The notes under the pieces: model-generated
What the model was told of the DNA's origin: nothing
Databases searched by the model: none
The model's input: the letters and a program-made list of their open reading frames with translations, nothing else
Source of the DNA: Dysgonomonadaceae bacterium zrk40
GTDB lineage: Bacteria > Bacteroidota > Bacteroidia > Bacteroidales > Dysgonomonadaceae
Direction of reading: 5' to 3'
NCBI GenBank assembly: GCA_016916535.1
Contig: CP070276.1
Coordinates: forward strand, 124,001 to 188,000
Length of the DNA stretch: 64,000 bases
Position numbers and translations under genes: made by a program
Shown here: piece by piece, positions 35,603-45,874 of the stretch
Position numbering within the stretch: the stretch's first letter is position 1
Layout of the letters: each line of letters opens with the position of its first letter

Positions 35603-37162
35603 TCACGCTTTCAGCCCTTCACTGTCGGGTCCCTTTTTGATCTGCTTCACTATGATGGTCACCTCGGCAATCAGCAAACCGGTGAACAGCACCGCGAAGA
35701 GGATGAAGGTGGTGGCCACGTTATTTGCCGAGATGGCTGAGGAGGCAGCCTGTACCGGCAGGATATCCTGGATGGTCCAGGGTTGTCGTCCCACCTCGGC
35801 AACCACCCACCCCAGCTCGGAGGCAATGTAGGCCAACGGGAGGCTCCAGAGGGCCACATATTGCAGCCAGCGGTTTGTGACCATATCTTTTTTATACAGG
35901 AAATAAAGCATCACCATGAAGAAGAGAATGAAATACATCCCAATCATCACCATCAGGTGAAAGCTGTAGAAGGTAAGCGGTATGTTGGGGATGAGATCTT
36001 CCTCTGTTTCGAGGTAGCCATATCCGAAGTGGGCATAGTTCTCGCGCAGGATGGTCTCATGGTTGGCAGCATCTGCATCACGTCCCTCCTCCTTGGCCAC
36101 CTGGTAGTCGGCCAGCGCCTGAATGGCCTTGAGTCCTCTCTCCCGGCGTTCCTGAAAGGAGAGCGCCGTGGTGCCGTCTTGAAGGGTGTAGCCACCCTCT
36201 ACGATGTCCATGATGCCCGGCACAAAGGCGTTGATATCCCTGTATCCCAGAAGGGAGAGCAGCTTGGGCAGCTCTATCTTGAAGATGTAGGGATCCACCT
36301 CATCGTTGTAGTTTTTCCGTGCAGGGTTGAGCATCCCCACAGCCACCAGACCGGCACCCTCTGTGCCTTCATAAAGGCCCTCCATGGCTGCCAGCTTCAT
36401 CGGCTGCTTCTGTGCCACGTGGTATGCCGAACCGTCGCCGGTAACCGCCAGCATGACGAAAGCCACCAGACCGACCAGTGAACCAATCTTCATGCTCTTC
36501 ACCGCAAAATCGGTATGTCTCTTTTTCAGCAGGTACCATCCGGAGATGGCCACCACGAAGGCGGCACCCACGGCCCAGCAGGAGAAGGTGGTGTGCAGGA
36601 ACTTGTTGTAGGCTACCGGTGAGAAAGCCACCGCCCAGAAGTCAACCATCTCATTGCGGACCGACTCGGGGTTGAACTCCATACCGATGGGATACTGCAT
36701 CCAGGCGTTGGCCACCAGGATCCAGAAGGCAGAGAGAGAAGCACCCACAAATACCAGCCAGGTGGAAGCCAGGTGCATTTTTTTGCTGACCCTGTTCCAA
36801 CCGAAAAACATGATAGAGACAAAGGTGGCTTCCATGAAGAAGGCCAGAATTCCTTCAATGGCGAGAGGAGCTCCAAAGATATCGCCCACGAACCAGCTGT
36901 AGTTCGACCAGTTGGTGCCGAACTGAAACTCGAGGATGATGCCTGTAGCTATACCGATGGCGAAATTGATGCCGAAGATCTTCTGCCAGAACTTGGTGGC
37001 ATTCTTCCATTTCTCATCTCCTGTTTTGACGTAGAGACTCTCCATTATGGCCATGATGAGTCCCAGTCCAATGGTGAGCGGGACGAACAGCCAGTGATAG
37101 CTGGCCGTCAGCGCAAATTGCGCTCTCGACCAATTTACTGCAGATGCACTTAAAAGATCCAT
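35603..37162 (-). CDS. cydA: Cytochrome bd oxidase subunit I
   Basis: This 519-residue subunit binds haems b558, b595 and d. The N terminus SRAQFALTASYHWLFVPLTI carries the conserved haem-ligand His at residue 23; GIATGIILEFQFGTNWSNYS, EATFVSIMFFGWNRVSKKMH and the quinol loop ALKLAAMEGL-like MKLAAMEGLYEGTEGAGLVA are seen, as is GWVVAEVGRQPWTIQDILP near the C end. Its quinol-binding loop is of the short type. It follows DUF4492 after 39 bp and precedes cydB. Confidence 0.97.
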   Translation of the reverse strand: MDLLSASAVNWSRAQFALTASYHWLFVPLTIGLGLIMAIMESLYVKTGDEKWKNATKFWQKIFGINFAIGIATGIILEFQFGTNWSNYSWFVGDIFGAPLAIEGILAFFMEATFVSIMFFGWNRVSKKMHLASTWLVFVGASLSAFWILVANAWMQYPIGMEFNPESVRNEMVDFWAVAFSPVAYNKFLHTTFSCWAVGAAFVVAISGWYLLKKRHTDFAVKSMKIGSLVGLVAFVMLAVTGDGSAYHVAQKQPMKLAAMEGLYEGTEGAGLVAVGMLNPARKNYNDEVDPYIFKIELPKLLSLLGYRDINAFVPGIMDIVEGGYTLQDGTTALSFQERRERGLKAIQALADYQVAKEEGRDADAANHETILRENYAHFGYGYLETEEDLIPNIPLTFYSFHLMVMIGMYFILFFMVMLYFLYKKDMVTNRWLQYVALWSLPLAYIASELGWVVAEVGRQPWTIQDILPVQAASSAISANNVATTFILFAVLFTGLLIAEVTIIVKQIKKGPDSEGLKA

Positions 37163-37201
37163 AGATGTTGGTTTATTTAGTTTTTTTATATTTGATTGGG
37201 T

Positions 37202-37450
37202 TCATTCGGATGCCGGCACTTTTTCATAAAGTTCCGTGCGGACATGTTCAGCCTTGTCGGCATCATTGTCGTAGTTGGTTTCCAAAACGTTCGGAAAAAA
37301 GAAGGGTTTGAGGATGAAAAACATGATCACCAGCTTCACGATTGCCACGATCCAGAGTGTTTTGCTCATGCGGCTCATGCTGGTGAAACCTGACCAGAAC
37401 ATGGTAAACCAGTTGTATTTTTTTGCTGTGATGTCTTTTTCCTTTTCCAT
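37202..37450 (-). CDS. DUF4492 small membrane protein, cyd-linked
   Basis: Start M13 at 37450 (MEKEKDITAKKYNWF) gives 82 residues: a short polar N part, one transmembrane segment (LWIVAIVKLVIMFFILKPFF, residues about 33-52), then a charged tail (NVLETNYDNDADKAEHVRTE). It matches DUF4492, a family found directly upstream of cydAB in Bacteroidetes. By analogy with the small CydX/CydS subunits it may stabilise the oxidase, but this is inference. It lies 32 bp after the DUF3467 gene. Confidence 0.8.
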   Translation of the reverse strand: MEKEKDITAKKYNWFTMFWSGFTSMSRMSKTLWIVAIVKLVIMFFILKPFFFPNVLETNYDNDADKAEHVRTELYEKVPASE

Positions 37451-37482
37451 AATTGCTGTGAGATGTGACGAAATGGTCAGCT

Positions 37483-37791
37483 TCACGCCTGCCCTATACC
37501 ACCGATGGGTGGCAGAAAGCCGGGATCACTTTGAATGCGAATGGGACCGTTTTGTTGTTCAAACTTGTCGATGTTTTCTTTCAGGGCATGCAACAACCGT
37601 TTCGCATGTTCAGGTGTCAATATGATCCTTGACTTCACTTTTGCTTTCTGCATGCCGGGCACCATGCGGATGAAATCGACCACGAACTCCGATGCGGAGT
37701 GAGAGATGACGGCCAGGTTGGAGTATGTTCCCTGTGCAACCTCTTCGCTCAGTTCAATTTGTATCTGGGTCTCCTTGTTGTAATCTTCCAT
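37483..37791 (-). CDS. DUF3467 protein
   Basis: This 102-residue cytosolic protein fits DUF3467: QIQIELSEEVAQGTYSNLAV, SHSASEFVVDFIRMVPGMQK and RIILTPEHAKRLLHALKENI. The family is common in Bacteroidetes and of unknown function, often near respiratory or DNA-related genes. Here it heads the group DUF3467-DUF4492-cydA-cydB on one strand with gaps of 32, 39 and 36 bp. No exact -7 box was found in the 171 bp before it. Confidence 0.85.
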   Translation of the reverse strand: MEDYNKETQIQIELSEEVAQGTYSNLAVISHSASEFVVDFIRMVPGMQKAKVKSRIILTPEHAKRLLHALKENIDKFEQQNGPIRIQSDPGFLPPIGGIGQA

Positions 37792-37872
37792 TGCGATGCT
37801 GTGATTCTGACGCTGTATAAAAATAATCTAAATAAGGCAAACAAAGAAAAATAATTTTTCCTTATCTGCAAA

Positions 37873-37911
37873 GGAAAAAGGGATAATCTTTCCCGATTGA
37901 TCCCTTTTTCC
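37873..37911 (-). terminator. Hairpin terminator after alanine dehydrogenase
   Basis: GGAAAAAGGGAT (37873-37884) is the exact complement of ATCCCTTTTTCC (37900-37911) around a 15-nt loop; the stem itself ends in a T run on each strand. A second hairpin with GCATCC/GGATGC lies at about 37925-37949, nearer the ald stop. Confidence 0.6.
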
Positions 37912-37962
37912 GTGCCTCTCTGCAGCATCCCGGTAAAAACAGGATGCAGCCATGAAGATCGC

Positions 37963-39069
37963 TTACCAGTGAAGCTCCCTGTAAGGCAGATTGAGTGAAT
38001 CGGCCACGCTCTTGTAGACCACCTCCCCGTCGAGGATGTTGAGTCCCTGCCTAAGGTCTTCAAATCGTTTGCATGCTTCTTCCCACCCATACTCTGCGAG
38101 CCTTATCACGTAGGGCATTGTGGCATTGGTCAAAGCACGCGTGGAGGTGATGGGTACCGCACCGGGTATGTTGGCCACACAATAGTGAATGATGCCATCA
38201 ACCTCGAATATTGGGTCGGCGTGTGTCGTTGGCCGCGTTGTTTCGAAGCAACCACCCTGATCGACAGAGACATCAATCATCACCGTGCCGGGAGTCATTT
38301 CCTTGAGCATCTCACGCGACACCAGGTGGGGAGCCTTGGCTCCTACAATCAGTGTGGCCCCGATCACGAGATCGGCACTCCTGAGTGATTCTCTGATCGA
38401 CATCTCGGTGGAATAAAGGGTCTTCACGTTGGCAGGCATCACCTCGGAGAGATAGCGCAGGCGGTTCAGGTTGATGTCCAGCATCTTCACGTTCGCACCA
38501 AGGCCGGCAGCCATCAGTGCTGCATTGTGACCCACCACACCGGCACCGATGATCATCACTTCGGCCGGATTGACACCCGGCACACCTCCCAGCAGCACAC
38601 CTTTGCCTCCCTGTGGCTTTTCAAGGTATTTTGCCCCCTGCTGTACCGAGAGCCTTCCGGCCACCTCACTCATGGGGGTAAGCAACGGGAGTGCTTCCAG
38701 CTTGTCCATCACGGTCTCATAGGCGATGCAAACAGCTCCGCTGTCAATCATTGCCTGTGTCAACTGCTTGTTGGATGCGAAATGAAAGTAGGTAAACAAA
38801 ATCTGACCTTTACGAATCAGGTTGTACTCTCTTTCCAGTGGTTCCTTCACCTTCACGATCATCTCTGCCGTGGCATATACATCTTCCATGGTGTCGAGGA
38901 TCACTGCTCCTGCCATTTGGTAGCGCTCATCGGGCAGATTGCTCCCCACGCCGGCACCCTTCTGCAGGTAAACAGTATGTCCTCTGCGGGTCAGCTCCAT
39001 CACCCCTGCGGGTGTCATGGCTACCCTACCCTCCAATACTTTGATCTCTTTCGGTATTCCAATAATCAT
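37963..39069 (-). CDS. ald: Alanine dehydrogenase
   Basis: This 368-residue NAD-dependent enzyme interconverts alanine and pyruvate plus ammonia. It begins [20 protein letters not shown] with the conserved Arg, then [20 protein letters not shown] (catalytic Lys region), [15 protein letters not shown], and the Rossmann loop [40 protein letters not shown] and [20 protein letters not shown] are the C-terminal blocks with the catalytic Asp. Length is normal. A -7 box TATTTTTG lies at 39186-39179 and the leader is about 100 nt. Confidence 0.97.
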   Translation of the reverse strand: MIIGIPKEIKVLEGRVAMTPAGVMELTRRGHTVYLQKGAGVGSNLPDERYQMAGAVILDTMEDVYATAEMIVKVKEPLEREYNLIRKGQILFTYFHFASNKQLTQAMIDSGAVCIAYETVMDKLEALPLLTPMSEVAGRLSVQQGAKYLEKPQGGKGVLLGGVPGVNPAEVMIIGAGVVGHNAALMAAGLGANVKMLDINLNRLRYLSEVMPANVKTLYSTEMSIRESLRSADLVIGATLIVGAKAPHLVSREMLKEMTPGTVMIDVSVDQGGCFETTRPTTHADPIFEVDGIIHYCVANIPGAVPITSTRALTNATMPYVIRLAEYGWEEACKRFEDLRQGLNILDGEVVYKSVADSLNLPYRELHW

Positions 39070-39316
39070 AATAAAAAAATGTAAAGTGTTTGAAATTAAT
39101 AATATTAGCTAAGGCGACTCATTCCGGCACCAGTATGCTCATTGCGGAAATCAGAGAGCGGTTAATGACCGTAGAGTACAAAAATAGAAAAAAAATAAAA
39201 AAAACAATCGGTTTGGATGATTTTATCGACTCCTTTTTTTACCGGTTATTTCGCTCACTGCAGACATCTTTTAGCACTCTTTGGGGAAATAATTTCATAA
39301 ATTGCATTTTTAATCG

Positions 39317-39324
39317 TATTTTTG
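39317..39324 (+). promoter_or_regulatory. -7 box of fbaA
   Basis: TATTTTTG lies 45 bp before the aldolase start; a weak TTTC at 39293 sits 20 bp upstream where the -33 box is expected. It supports the start at 39369 instead of the longer frame from 39090. Confidence 0.5.
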
Positions 39325-39368
39325 TGATATTATTTAGGTTTAAACTCCAATTTAAAAACAATAAGATC

Positions 39369-40361
39369 ATGGTAAGTTATAAAGAACTGGGTCTCGTGAA
39401 CTCAAAAGAGTTGTTCAAGAAAGCAGTAGACGGTGGTTATGCCATCCCCGCTTTCAACTTCAACAACATGGAACAGCTGCAGGCAATCGTATCAGCCTGT
39501 GTGGAAACCAAATCGCCCGTCATCCTGCAGGTATCGAGCGGTGCCCGCAAATATGCCAACCAAACGCTGCTGCGCTACATGGCACAGGGAGCCGTACAAT
39601 ATGCCAAGGAACTGGGTTATGAAATCCCCATCGTTTTGCACCTTGACCATGGTGACAGCTTTGAACTTTGCAAGGATTGCATCGACAGTGGCTTCTCATC
39701 GGTGATGATCGATGGTTCGCACCTTCCCTACGAAGAAAATATAGCCCTCACCAAAAAGGTGGTGGAATATGCACATCAGCACGATGTGACAGTAGAGGGT
39801 GAGCTGGGTGTACTGGCCGGCATCGAAGATGATGTAGTGGCTGAACACCACACCTATACCGAACCCGACGAAGTGGTAGACTTCGTATCACGTACCGGTG
39901 TTGACTCACTGGCTATCTCCATCGGCACCTCACACGGTGCGTTCAAGTTCACTCCCGAGCAGTGCACCCGCAATGAAGAAGGAGTGCTGGTACCACCACC
40001 ATTGCGTTTCGACATCCTCGAAGAGATTGAAAAACGAATCCCCGGCTTCCCCATCGTGCTGCATGGCTCCTCTTCTGTGCCAATGCAATATGTTGAGACC
40101 ATTAACAAGTATGGCGGAAAGCTAAGTGACTCCATCGGTATCCCCGAAGAGCAGTTACGCAAAGCAGCCAAGTCGGCTGTCTGCAAGATCAACATCGACT
40201 CAGACGGTCGTCTGGCAATGACCGCTGCCGTACGTGAAGTGTTTGCCAACAGCCCTGCAGAGTTCGACCCGCGTAAGTACCTGGGACCGGCACGTGAGGA
40301 GTTGAAAAAGCTCTACAAGCACAAGACAGAAAAGGTGTTGGGCAGTGCCGGAAAGGCATAA
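39369..40361 (+). CDS. fbaA: Class II fructose-bisphosphate aldolase
   Basis: The start at 39369 (MVSYKELGLVNSKELFKKAV) gives 330 residues, as expected; the open frame extends to 39090 but that part is AT-rich leader containing the promoter. Zinc ligands and active-site blocks are GYAIPAFNFNNMEQLQAIVS, VLHLDHGDSFELCKDCIDSG, VMIDGSHLPYEENIALTKKV, VEGELGVLAGIEDDVVAEHH and IVLHGSSSVPM. It cleaves fructose 1,6-bisphosphate in glycolysis and runs backwards in gluconeogenesis. It is divergent from ald and is followed by a strong terminator. Confidence 0.97.
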   Translation: MVSYKELGLVNSKELFKKAVDGGYAIPAFNFNNMEQLQAIVSACVETKSPVILQVSSGARKYANQTLLRYMAQGAVQYAKELGYEIPIVLHLDHGDSFELCKDCIDSGFSSVMIDGSHLPYEENIALTKKVVEYAHQHDVTVEGELGVLAGIEDDVVAEHHTYTEPDEVVDFVSRTGVDSLAISIGTSHGAFKFTPEQCTRNEEGVLVPPPLRFDILEEIEKRIPGFPIVLHGSSSVPMQYVETINKYGGKLSDSIGIPEEQLRKAAKSAVCKINIDSDGRLAMTAAVREVFANSPAEFDPRKYLGPAREELKKLYKHKTEKVLGSAGKA

Positions 40362-40385
40362 CCCTCATCTCACTACATAAAGAAA

Positions 40386-40419
40386 GCGGCCTTCCCAAAT
40401 GGGAGGGCCGCACTTTTTT
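40386..40419 (+). terminator. Terminator of fbaA
   Basis: GCGGCC-TTCCC-AAAT-GGGAG-GGCCGC gives an 11-pair stem with a short loop, then ACTTTTTTG. It lies 24 bp after the aldolase stop. Confidence 0.85.
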
Positions 40420-40448
40420 GTGGTTTTCTCAAATAACTAGATAGATGT

Positions 40449-43121
40449 TTACATCCTGTTGCTCATCGCGGCAACCTCTTCGTTGAACGATGTCTCCCTG
40501 AGCAGCTCTTCAATGGAGAGATGCATCCGGTAGCGCCAGTAATGCTCAGGGTTTGCCGGGATGTTGATTCGTTCGGCCGAAGCATCGGGATTGCGGAGTG
40601 CGGCATCGAGCGACATCCAATCCTGCCAGGGCAGAATCACCCACATGGCCGATGAGTGGAGGTGTGAGGTGATGATCTTGTTGCATATCGCAATGGTACA
40701 TTCATCCGGAGCAGCCCCATCCTGGTGGAGCACTTCGTTGTAATATCGTTGTGTCAACTCCCGGTTTTCGCCCCACCATTGGCGTATCGGTGACATGTCA
40801 TGTGTAGAGGTGGTGCAGACTGAGTGATAAGGCAACCACTGCAGGTCGGTAAAAAGCACCTTGGGATCCTTGGGCATCCGCTGTATCTCCAGGCTGAGCA
40901 TCTGCAACTCATGCATCACCGAGGGAACACAATCGGGCACCATTCCCAGGTCCTCCCCACAAACCAACATAGAGGTTGAAGCTATCAGCACCGGCAATTT
41001 ACGCATCGCCTGTTCACGCCAGAAGTAGTTGTGGCGGTGATAGAAAAAGTCATCATAAAGACGATTGAACGCCTCTTTTACATGATCGTCCAGGTAGCGG
41101 TAAGAATAGGAATATTGAGCCGTGATGCGGGGGTGAAAACGATGCTGATCGAGCGGATCACGTACGAAGAGCACCTCCGTGCAAAGGGAATAAAGCCCGT
41201 CGCGCACCCGTACCGACTTCTCATCCTGCTCACCTTCAAATATTTGTTTAATTTTTCGTTGGGTATCGCAACACTCCTTCAAACGGAACAGCTGCCACCC
41301 TTTCACCTCGAGGTATTTCTCCTTTACCTCATCGGCATAGGGGCCAAAAATCTCCGGCAGAAACTGTTCGTGAATGAATGGCTGCACCATACGTTCCTCA
41401 TCGAAGTGGATGCCTGCGCGGTTCAGTTCTTCCGGCCAGTAGGGCAAGGCAGGACTGAAATGTCCCAGCAGCCCCTGTACGGCATCCAGCGGAATCTCCC
41501 AGATACGAAAGAAACCAAGTATATGGTCTATGCGGTAGGCATCAAAATAGTCGGCCATCTTTCGAAAGCGGTTGATCCACCAGGCAAAGCCCTCTTTCTC
41601 CATCGCAACCCAATTGTAGGTAGGAAACCCCCAGTTCTGACCAAAAAAGGAGAAGTCATCCGGAGGAGCCCCGCTTTGGGTATCCATGTTGAACAGATGG
41701 GGTGAAGTCCAGGCGTCGATGCTGTCACGATTGATCCCGATGGGGATGTCCCCCTTCAGGCTGATCCCGAACTGATGCGCGTAGGCTTTCACTGCTGAGA
41801 ACTGCTTGTGCAGCAGATATTGTACGAAATACCAGTAGTTTGTTTCATCTGTCGCTGCAGCATCAGCCTCCAGCAACGCTCTCAGCTGTGACTCGCTGTA
41901 GGTGGCGTACCCGTTCCAATCCCTGAAATTGGCAGTTCCGTTCCTGTCGCGCAAGGTGCAATAGCAGGCATAGGGGAAGAGCCACTGTTTGTTGTTTTCA
42001 AAGAAACTGTTGTATTCGTCCGATGAGAGCACTTTTTTCCCCTCCTCAAGATAGAGATCACGGCTGTATGCCGATTTGAGCTGCAACACCTCTTCGTAAT
42101 CGATCTCTTTAAGCCGGTTGAGGGCGGCTGCCCGGTTCAGGTATTGCTTTTGTTTTCTTTTGTTCTTCAACGGATAGTCGCTGCATCCCAGGTAGATGGG
42201 ATGGAGGGCATAGATGGAGATGGCACTGTAGGGATAGGAATCCTTCCATGTTCTGGTAGTGGTGGTATCATTCACCGGTAACAGTTGAATCAGTTGTTGC
42301 CCGGTGCGCGCAGTCCACTCTATCATCTTCCGCAGATCGGCAAAGTCACCGATGCCGAAACTCTGCTCCGTTCTGAGTGAGAAAACAGGGATGGCCGTTC
42401 CGGTTCCTCTGAATGTGAAACCGGAATAGCGGTATGCAATCGACATCTCCGCCGTCACACTGTTCTCCTGCTGAGCGGAGGTTGCATCCAGCAGCCTGTT
42501 GGCGCCATCTTCCCAGTGCACCACCTCGCCGCTGCGGCGGTCTATGATCAGGAACTTGTACTCACTGATCAGTGGAAGTGACTCCGCATCAAGGAGTATC
42601 TGCCATTCGCCATTGTTCACGCAGGTGAGCGGCACTGCTTTAGCGGGATCCCATCCTCCCAACAAATCTGCTGCGCCACAGACCGCCACCACCTGGTCGC
42701 GGTTGGCATAGGGGCAGATCATGTTGAGCAACAGCGACCTGGAATAATATCTTGTCGGCAACGATGATATGGGATGATGGAAGATGCTGTCGGTGAATAC
42801 CGATGAATAGAGATAAGAATGGTACGGCTTGTCGTTCCAGTGATCCTGCACGTTGAATGCCTTCTTCCCTTTAATCACGCGGAGCTGACGTCTTGCACCC
42901 CACTCCCGGCGGATGGTGCTGTTGCCCTGCCGTATCAGGTAATAATACTCGAGGGTATCGGTCACGCCCATCTTCAGCGTGGTGCTCCAGTTGTCACCGT
43001 TGCTTGTGAGCGGTAACGCCCGGGCCTCATCGAACGCTCCCAGCTCGGGCGTCGACCCACAGAGGCAGACCTGTTGCCCCCAGGTGGTATGATAGTTGAG
43101 ATGAAATGCAATAAGAGCCAT
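40449..43121 (-). CDS. malQ: 4-alpha-glucanotransferase with two CBM20 domains (DPE2-like)
   Basis: This 890-residue protein has two tandem starch-binding CBM20 modules (residues about 1-105, QQVCLCGSTPELGAFDEARA; and about 130-240, VVAVCGAADLLGGWDPAKAV), then a GH77 catalytic domain from about 250. Catalytic blocks are DAYRIDHILGFFRIWEIP near residue 529 (nucleophile Asp), VCGEDLGMVPDCVPSVMHEL near 722 (acid/base Glu) and STHDMSPIRQWWGEN near 775. This architecture is that of plant DPE2-type enzymes, which transfer glucose from maltose to glycogen or heteroglycan. It is likely cytosolic, since no signal peptide is seen. A -7 box TAGATTTG lies at 43207-43200. Confidence 0.93.
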   Translation of the reverse strand: MALIAFHLNYHTTWGQQVCLCGSTPELGAFDEARALPLTSNGDNWSTTLKMGVTDTLEYYYLIRQGNSTIRREWGARRQLRVIKGKKAFNVQDHWNDKPYHSYLYSSVFTDSIFHHPISSLPTRYYSRSLLLNMICPYANRDQVVAVCGAADLLGGWDPAKAVPLTCVNNGEWQILLDAESLPLISEYKFLIIDRRSGEVVHWEDGANRLLDATSAQQENSVTAEMSIAYRYSGFTFRGTGTAIPVFSLRTEQSFGIGDFADLRKMIEWTARTGQQLIQLLPVNDTTTTRTWKDSYPYSAISIYALHPIYLGCSDYPLKNKRKQKQYLNRAAALNRLKEIDYEEVLQLKSAYSRDLYLEEGKKVLSSDEYNSFFENNKQWLFPYACYCTLRDRNGTANFRDWNGYATYSESQLRALLEADAAATDETNYWYFVQYLLHKQFSAVKAYAHQFGISLKGDIPIGINRDSIDAWTSPHLFNMDTQSGAPPDDFSFFGQNWGFPTYNWVAMEKEGFAWWINRFRKMADYFDAYRIDHILGFFRIWEIPLDAVQGLLGHFSPALPYWPEELNRAGIHFDEERMVQPFIHEQFLPEIFGPYADEVKEKYLEVKGWQLFRLKECCDTQRKIKQIFEGEQDEKSVRVRDGLYSLCTEVLFVRDPLDQHRFHPRITAQYSYSYRYLDDHVKEAFNRLYDDFFYHRHNYFWREQAMRKLPVLIASTSMLVCGEDLGMVPDCVPSVMHELQMLSLEIQRMPKDPKVLFTDLQWLPYHSVCTTSTHDMSPIRQWWGENRELTQRYYNEVLHQDGAAPDECTIAICNKIITSHLHSSAMWVILPWQDWMSLDAALRNPDASAERINIPANPEHYWRYRMHLSIEELLRETSFNEEVAAMSNRM

Positions 43122-43310
43122 TCAGATCCTTTTGTTAAACCCATTCGAAGGGTGAGATCCCTTGAAATGGTCTGCGTATTAAATTATTGTCTTCGACTAC
43201 AAATCTACAACGAAATGGGAACGAATGACTTTTACAAGCGGATCTTTTGCGTAGAATCGTGTGCAATCGATTGCGACAAGACTCTTCCCTGTTCAGGCTG
43301 ACCCCTTCAT

Positions 43311-44981
43311 TCAGAGAAAAATAAGAATCAACAACTGTGCCATGATCACACGGAGGAACATGGTGAGCGGGTAAACCGTCGCATAGCTCACTGCCGGCAC
43401 ATCATTCCCTGCGCTGGCATTGGCGTATGCCAGTGCCGGGGGATCGGTCATGCTTCCCGCAAGCAGCCCCATCAGGGTGAAATAGTTCAGCTTGCTCACC
43501 TTGCGGCCGATGAAGCCGATGATCAGCAGCGGCAACATGGTGATGATCACACCATAGCCTATCCAGATGTATCCACCGTTCACCACGGTCTCAACAAAGT
43601 TGCCCCCTGCACCCAGTCCCACGCAGGCCAAGAACAAGGAGATGCCAATCTCGCGCAGCATCAGGTTGGCACTCATGGTGGTGTAGGTAACCAGCTTGTA
43701 GCGGGGCCCAAACTTACTGATCAGAATGGCAATGATCAGTGGTCCACCCGCCAGTCCCAGCTTCACAGGCTGTGGTATCCCCGGAATCATGAAGGGAATG
43801 CTGCCCACCAGTACGCCCAGTGCGATGCCGATGAAGATGGAGATCAGGTTTGGTTCACGCAGTCGTTTCATCGAGTTGCCCAGGAATTTCTCCACGTTGG
43901 CAATCGCTTCTTCCGATCCCACCACCGTGACGCGGTCGCCCAGCTGTAGCTCCAGCCGTGTATCGGCAATCAGGTCCACACCGGCACGGTTCACCCTTGT
44001 GATGTTGACGCCGAAGAGGTTGCGCAGGCGCAGGTTACCGATGGAACGTCCATTCACTGCAGAGCGCGTGATGGAGATCCTGCGGGAGACAAGCTGTGAA
44101 TCGAGCTTGGCCCACTCCTCCCTGTTCATGTCGATGCGTTTACCAATGAGTGCTTCAATCGCTTCGATGTTCTTCAGGTTGGAGACCACCAGCACCCGGT
44201 CCCCATCCTCCAGTTTCGTTTCTGTTTGGGGAACAACCAGCTCACCGCTCCGTGCATGCAGCACCCGTGAGATGACAAACTCACGATCGATCAGCTTCTT
44301 GATCTGCCTGATGTTCTTACCCATGATGGCGGGATTAAGCACATTGAGGGTGAACATCTGAGCCTCCGTCTGTTTCGAATCGTTCATCTGATCCAGACGC
44401 TTGTTCTCCTGTGTGAGGTTGATGCGAAAAATGTAACGGAACAGCACCAGTGAGAGGATGATGCCCACCACTCCCAACGGATAGGCAACCGCATAGGCAG
44501 TGGCAATGGTAGGATCGGTGCTGCCGGTGGCATCGGTAAAGGTCTGCTGTGCCGCTCCCAGACCGGGCGTGTTGGTGACGGCACCCGAGAGGATGCCTAC
44601 CATCGTGGCAATAGGCAAACCGGTAAGCAGGTGAATCACGATGGTGGTGGCAACACCCAGGAAAACAACACCCGAAGCCAGCAGGTTGAGAGTGATCCCT
44701 CCCTGCTTGAAGGAGGAGAAGAAGCTGGGGCCCACCTGCATCCCTATGGAGAAGATGAAAAGGATCAAACCGAACTCTTTCAGGAAATGAAGGAGCTCAG
44801 GTTCGATGAGAAGGCCCAGGTGACCGAGAAAAATACCGAAGAAAAGGATCCAGGTGGTACCCAATGAGATCCCGAAGATCTTGAGTTTACCCAGCAGGAG
44901 TCCAATGGCAATTACCACTGCCAAGATCAGGATCGAATGCGCAATACCCGATCCGCTAATAAGTTCAACAAACCATTCCAT
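43311..44981 (-). CDS. AspT/YidE-family putative transporter with two TrkA-C domains
   Basis: This 556-residue protein has five hydrophobic helices at the N end ([20 protein letters not shown]), two cytosolic TrkA-C/RCK-C domains at residues about 210-380 (NRVLVVSN-like [20 protein letters not shown] and [20 protein letters not shown]), and five or six helices at the C end ([20 protein letters not shown]). This is the duplicated aspartate:alanine exchanger fold; the [14 protein letters not shown] and [11 protein letters not shown] blocks are the paired conserved signatures. Substrate is unknown. It lies 49 bp after prmA, with its own strong promoter at 45014-45045 inside the prmA 3' end. Confidence 0.9.
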   Translation of the reverse strand: MEWFVELISGSGIAHSILILAVVIAIGLLLGKLKIFGISLGTTWILFFGIFLGHLGLLIEPELLHFLKEFGLILFIFSIGMQVGPSFFSSFKQGGITLNLLASGVVFLGVATTIVIHLLTGLPIATMVGILSGAVTNTPGLGAAQQTFTDATGSTDPTIATAYAVAYPLGVVGIILSLVLFRYIFRINLTQENKRLDQMNDSKQTEAQMFTLNVLNPAIMGKNIRQIKKLIDREFVISRVLHARSGELVVPQTETKLEDGDRVLVVSNLKNIEAIEALIGKRIDMNREEWAKLDSQLVSRRISITRSAVNGRSIGNLRLRNLFGVNITRVNRAGVDLIADTRLELQLGDRVTVVGSEEAIANVEKFLGNSMKRLREPNLISIFIGIALGVLVGSIPFMIPGIPQPVKLGLAGGPLIIAILISKFGPRYKLVTYTTMSANLMLREIGISLFLACVGLGAGGNFVETVVNGGYIWIGYGVIITMLPLLIIGFIGRKVSKLNYFTLMGLLAGSMTDPPALAYANASAGNDVPAVSYATVYPLTMFLRVIMAQLLILIFL

Positions 44982-45013
44982 TCTGTAATAACCTAAAATT
45001 GTGTAACAAGCTG

Positions 45014-45045
45014 CAAAGGTAACCCTTTTTTCACTTCTTTACAAA
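45014..45045 (-). promoter_or_regulatory. Promoter of the AspT-type transporter
   Basis: TTTG (45045-45042), a 20-bp spacer and TACCTTTG (45021-45014) on the minus strand match both boxes. The -33 box lies within the end of prmA, so the transporter can be transcribed independently. Confidence 0.7.
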
Positions 45046-45870
45046 AGTTGTGGCCACCCAACGATCCATCTCCCTCAAATGATCAAAAGAAAGACCCAAC
45101 TCATTTGCCCGTGCACGGATGGCGGGCAGGTCATCTAGGTAGAAGCCGCTCATGACAATGACTCCCCCCTTCTCCATCACTGCCTCATAGCGTGGCAGAT
45201 CCTGTAACAGGATGTTGCGGTTGATGTTGGCAAAGATCACCTCATACCGCTCTGCGCCCAACAGTTCCGCTCCTCCCTGCTCAACACGTATGGATGTCAT
45301 GCCGTTCAATCCCACATTCTCCACGGCATTGTGATAGGCCCACTCTTCAATGTCGATGGCAGTCACGGGGGCAGCGCCCTTCATGGCAGCCAGGATGGCC
45401 AGCACCCCGGTGCCGCACCCCATGTCGAGCACACTTTTCCCGTTCAGCTCCATCGCCAGGATCTCCTTCAATATCAGGAGTGTCGTCTGATGATGGCCTG
45501 TGCCGAACGACATCTTCGGATCAATCACGATGGGATAACGACATGCCTTGTCGGGTTGATGAAACGAACTGTGGATGCAACACTCATCCTCAATGACAAT
45601 GGGTTTGAAGTAGTTCTTCTCCCACTCTTCATTCCAGTTCTTGTCTTCCAGAGTGTGGATGGAATAGCTGATCTCCACCTCCAACGGGAGGTCGGTAAGC
45701 ACCTGTTGCAGCGCCGACTGGCTGAAAAGCGGCTGAGGGATGTAGGCTTCCAAAGCATCTTCACCTCTCACAAATGATTCAAATCCTATCTCTGCCAACA
45801 TTGCAGATAGGATGTCGGTGATCATCTCACTGTAGGGATCACATTTGAACAGAACCTGGTTGTATTGCAT
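45031..45870 (-). CDS. prmA: Ribosomal protein L11 methyltransferase
   Basis: The start at 45870 ([20 protein letters not shown]) gives 279 residues. The SAM domain shows [40 protein letters not shown] and the NPFF-like [15 protein letters not shown] motif. It trimethylates lysines and the N terminus of L11 in the cytosol. An IS982 element is inserted directly before this ATG: the duplication TCTTA includes the first base of the codon. An in-frame ATG inside the IS (45900) would add ten residues, MLFLSRTHVK. The coding sequence itself is intact; expression may be changed. Confidence 0.95.
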   Translation of the reverse strand: MQYNQVLFKCDPYSEMITDILSAMLAEIGFESFVRGEDALEAYIPQPLFSQSALQQVLTDLPLEVEISYSIHTLEDKNWNEEWEKNYFKPIVIEDECCIHSSFHQPDKACRYPIVIDPKMSFGTGHHQTTLLILKEILAMELNGKSVLDMGCGTGVLAILAAMKGAAPVTAIDIEEWAYHNAVENVGLNGMTSIRVEQGGAELLGAERYEVIFANINRNILLQDLPRYEAVMEKGGVIVMSGFYLDDLPAIRARANELGLSFDHLREMDRWVATTFVKK

Positions 45871-45874
45871 CTTA
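45870..45874. repeat. Target-site duplication of the IS, left copy
   Basis: TCTTA here and at 46909-46913 flank the element exactly. The left copy includes the first base of the prmA start codon on the minus strand. Confidence 0.9.
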
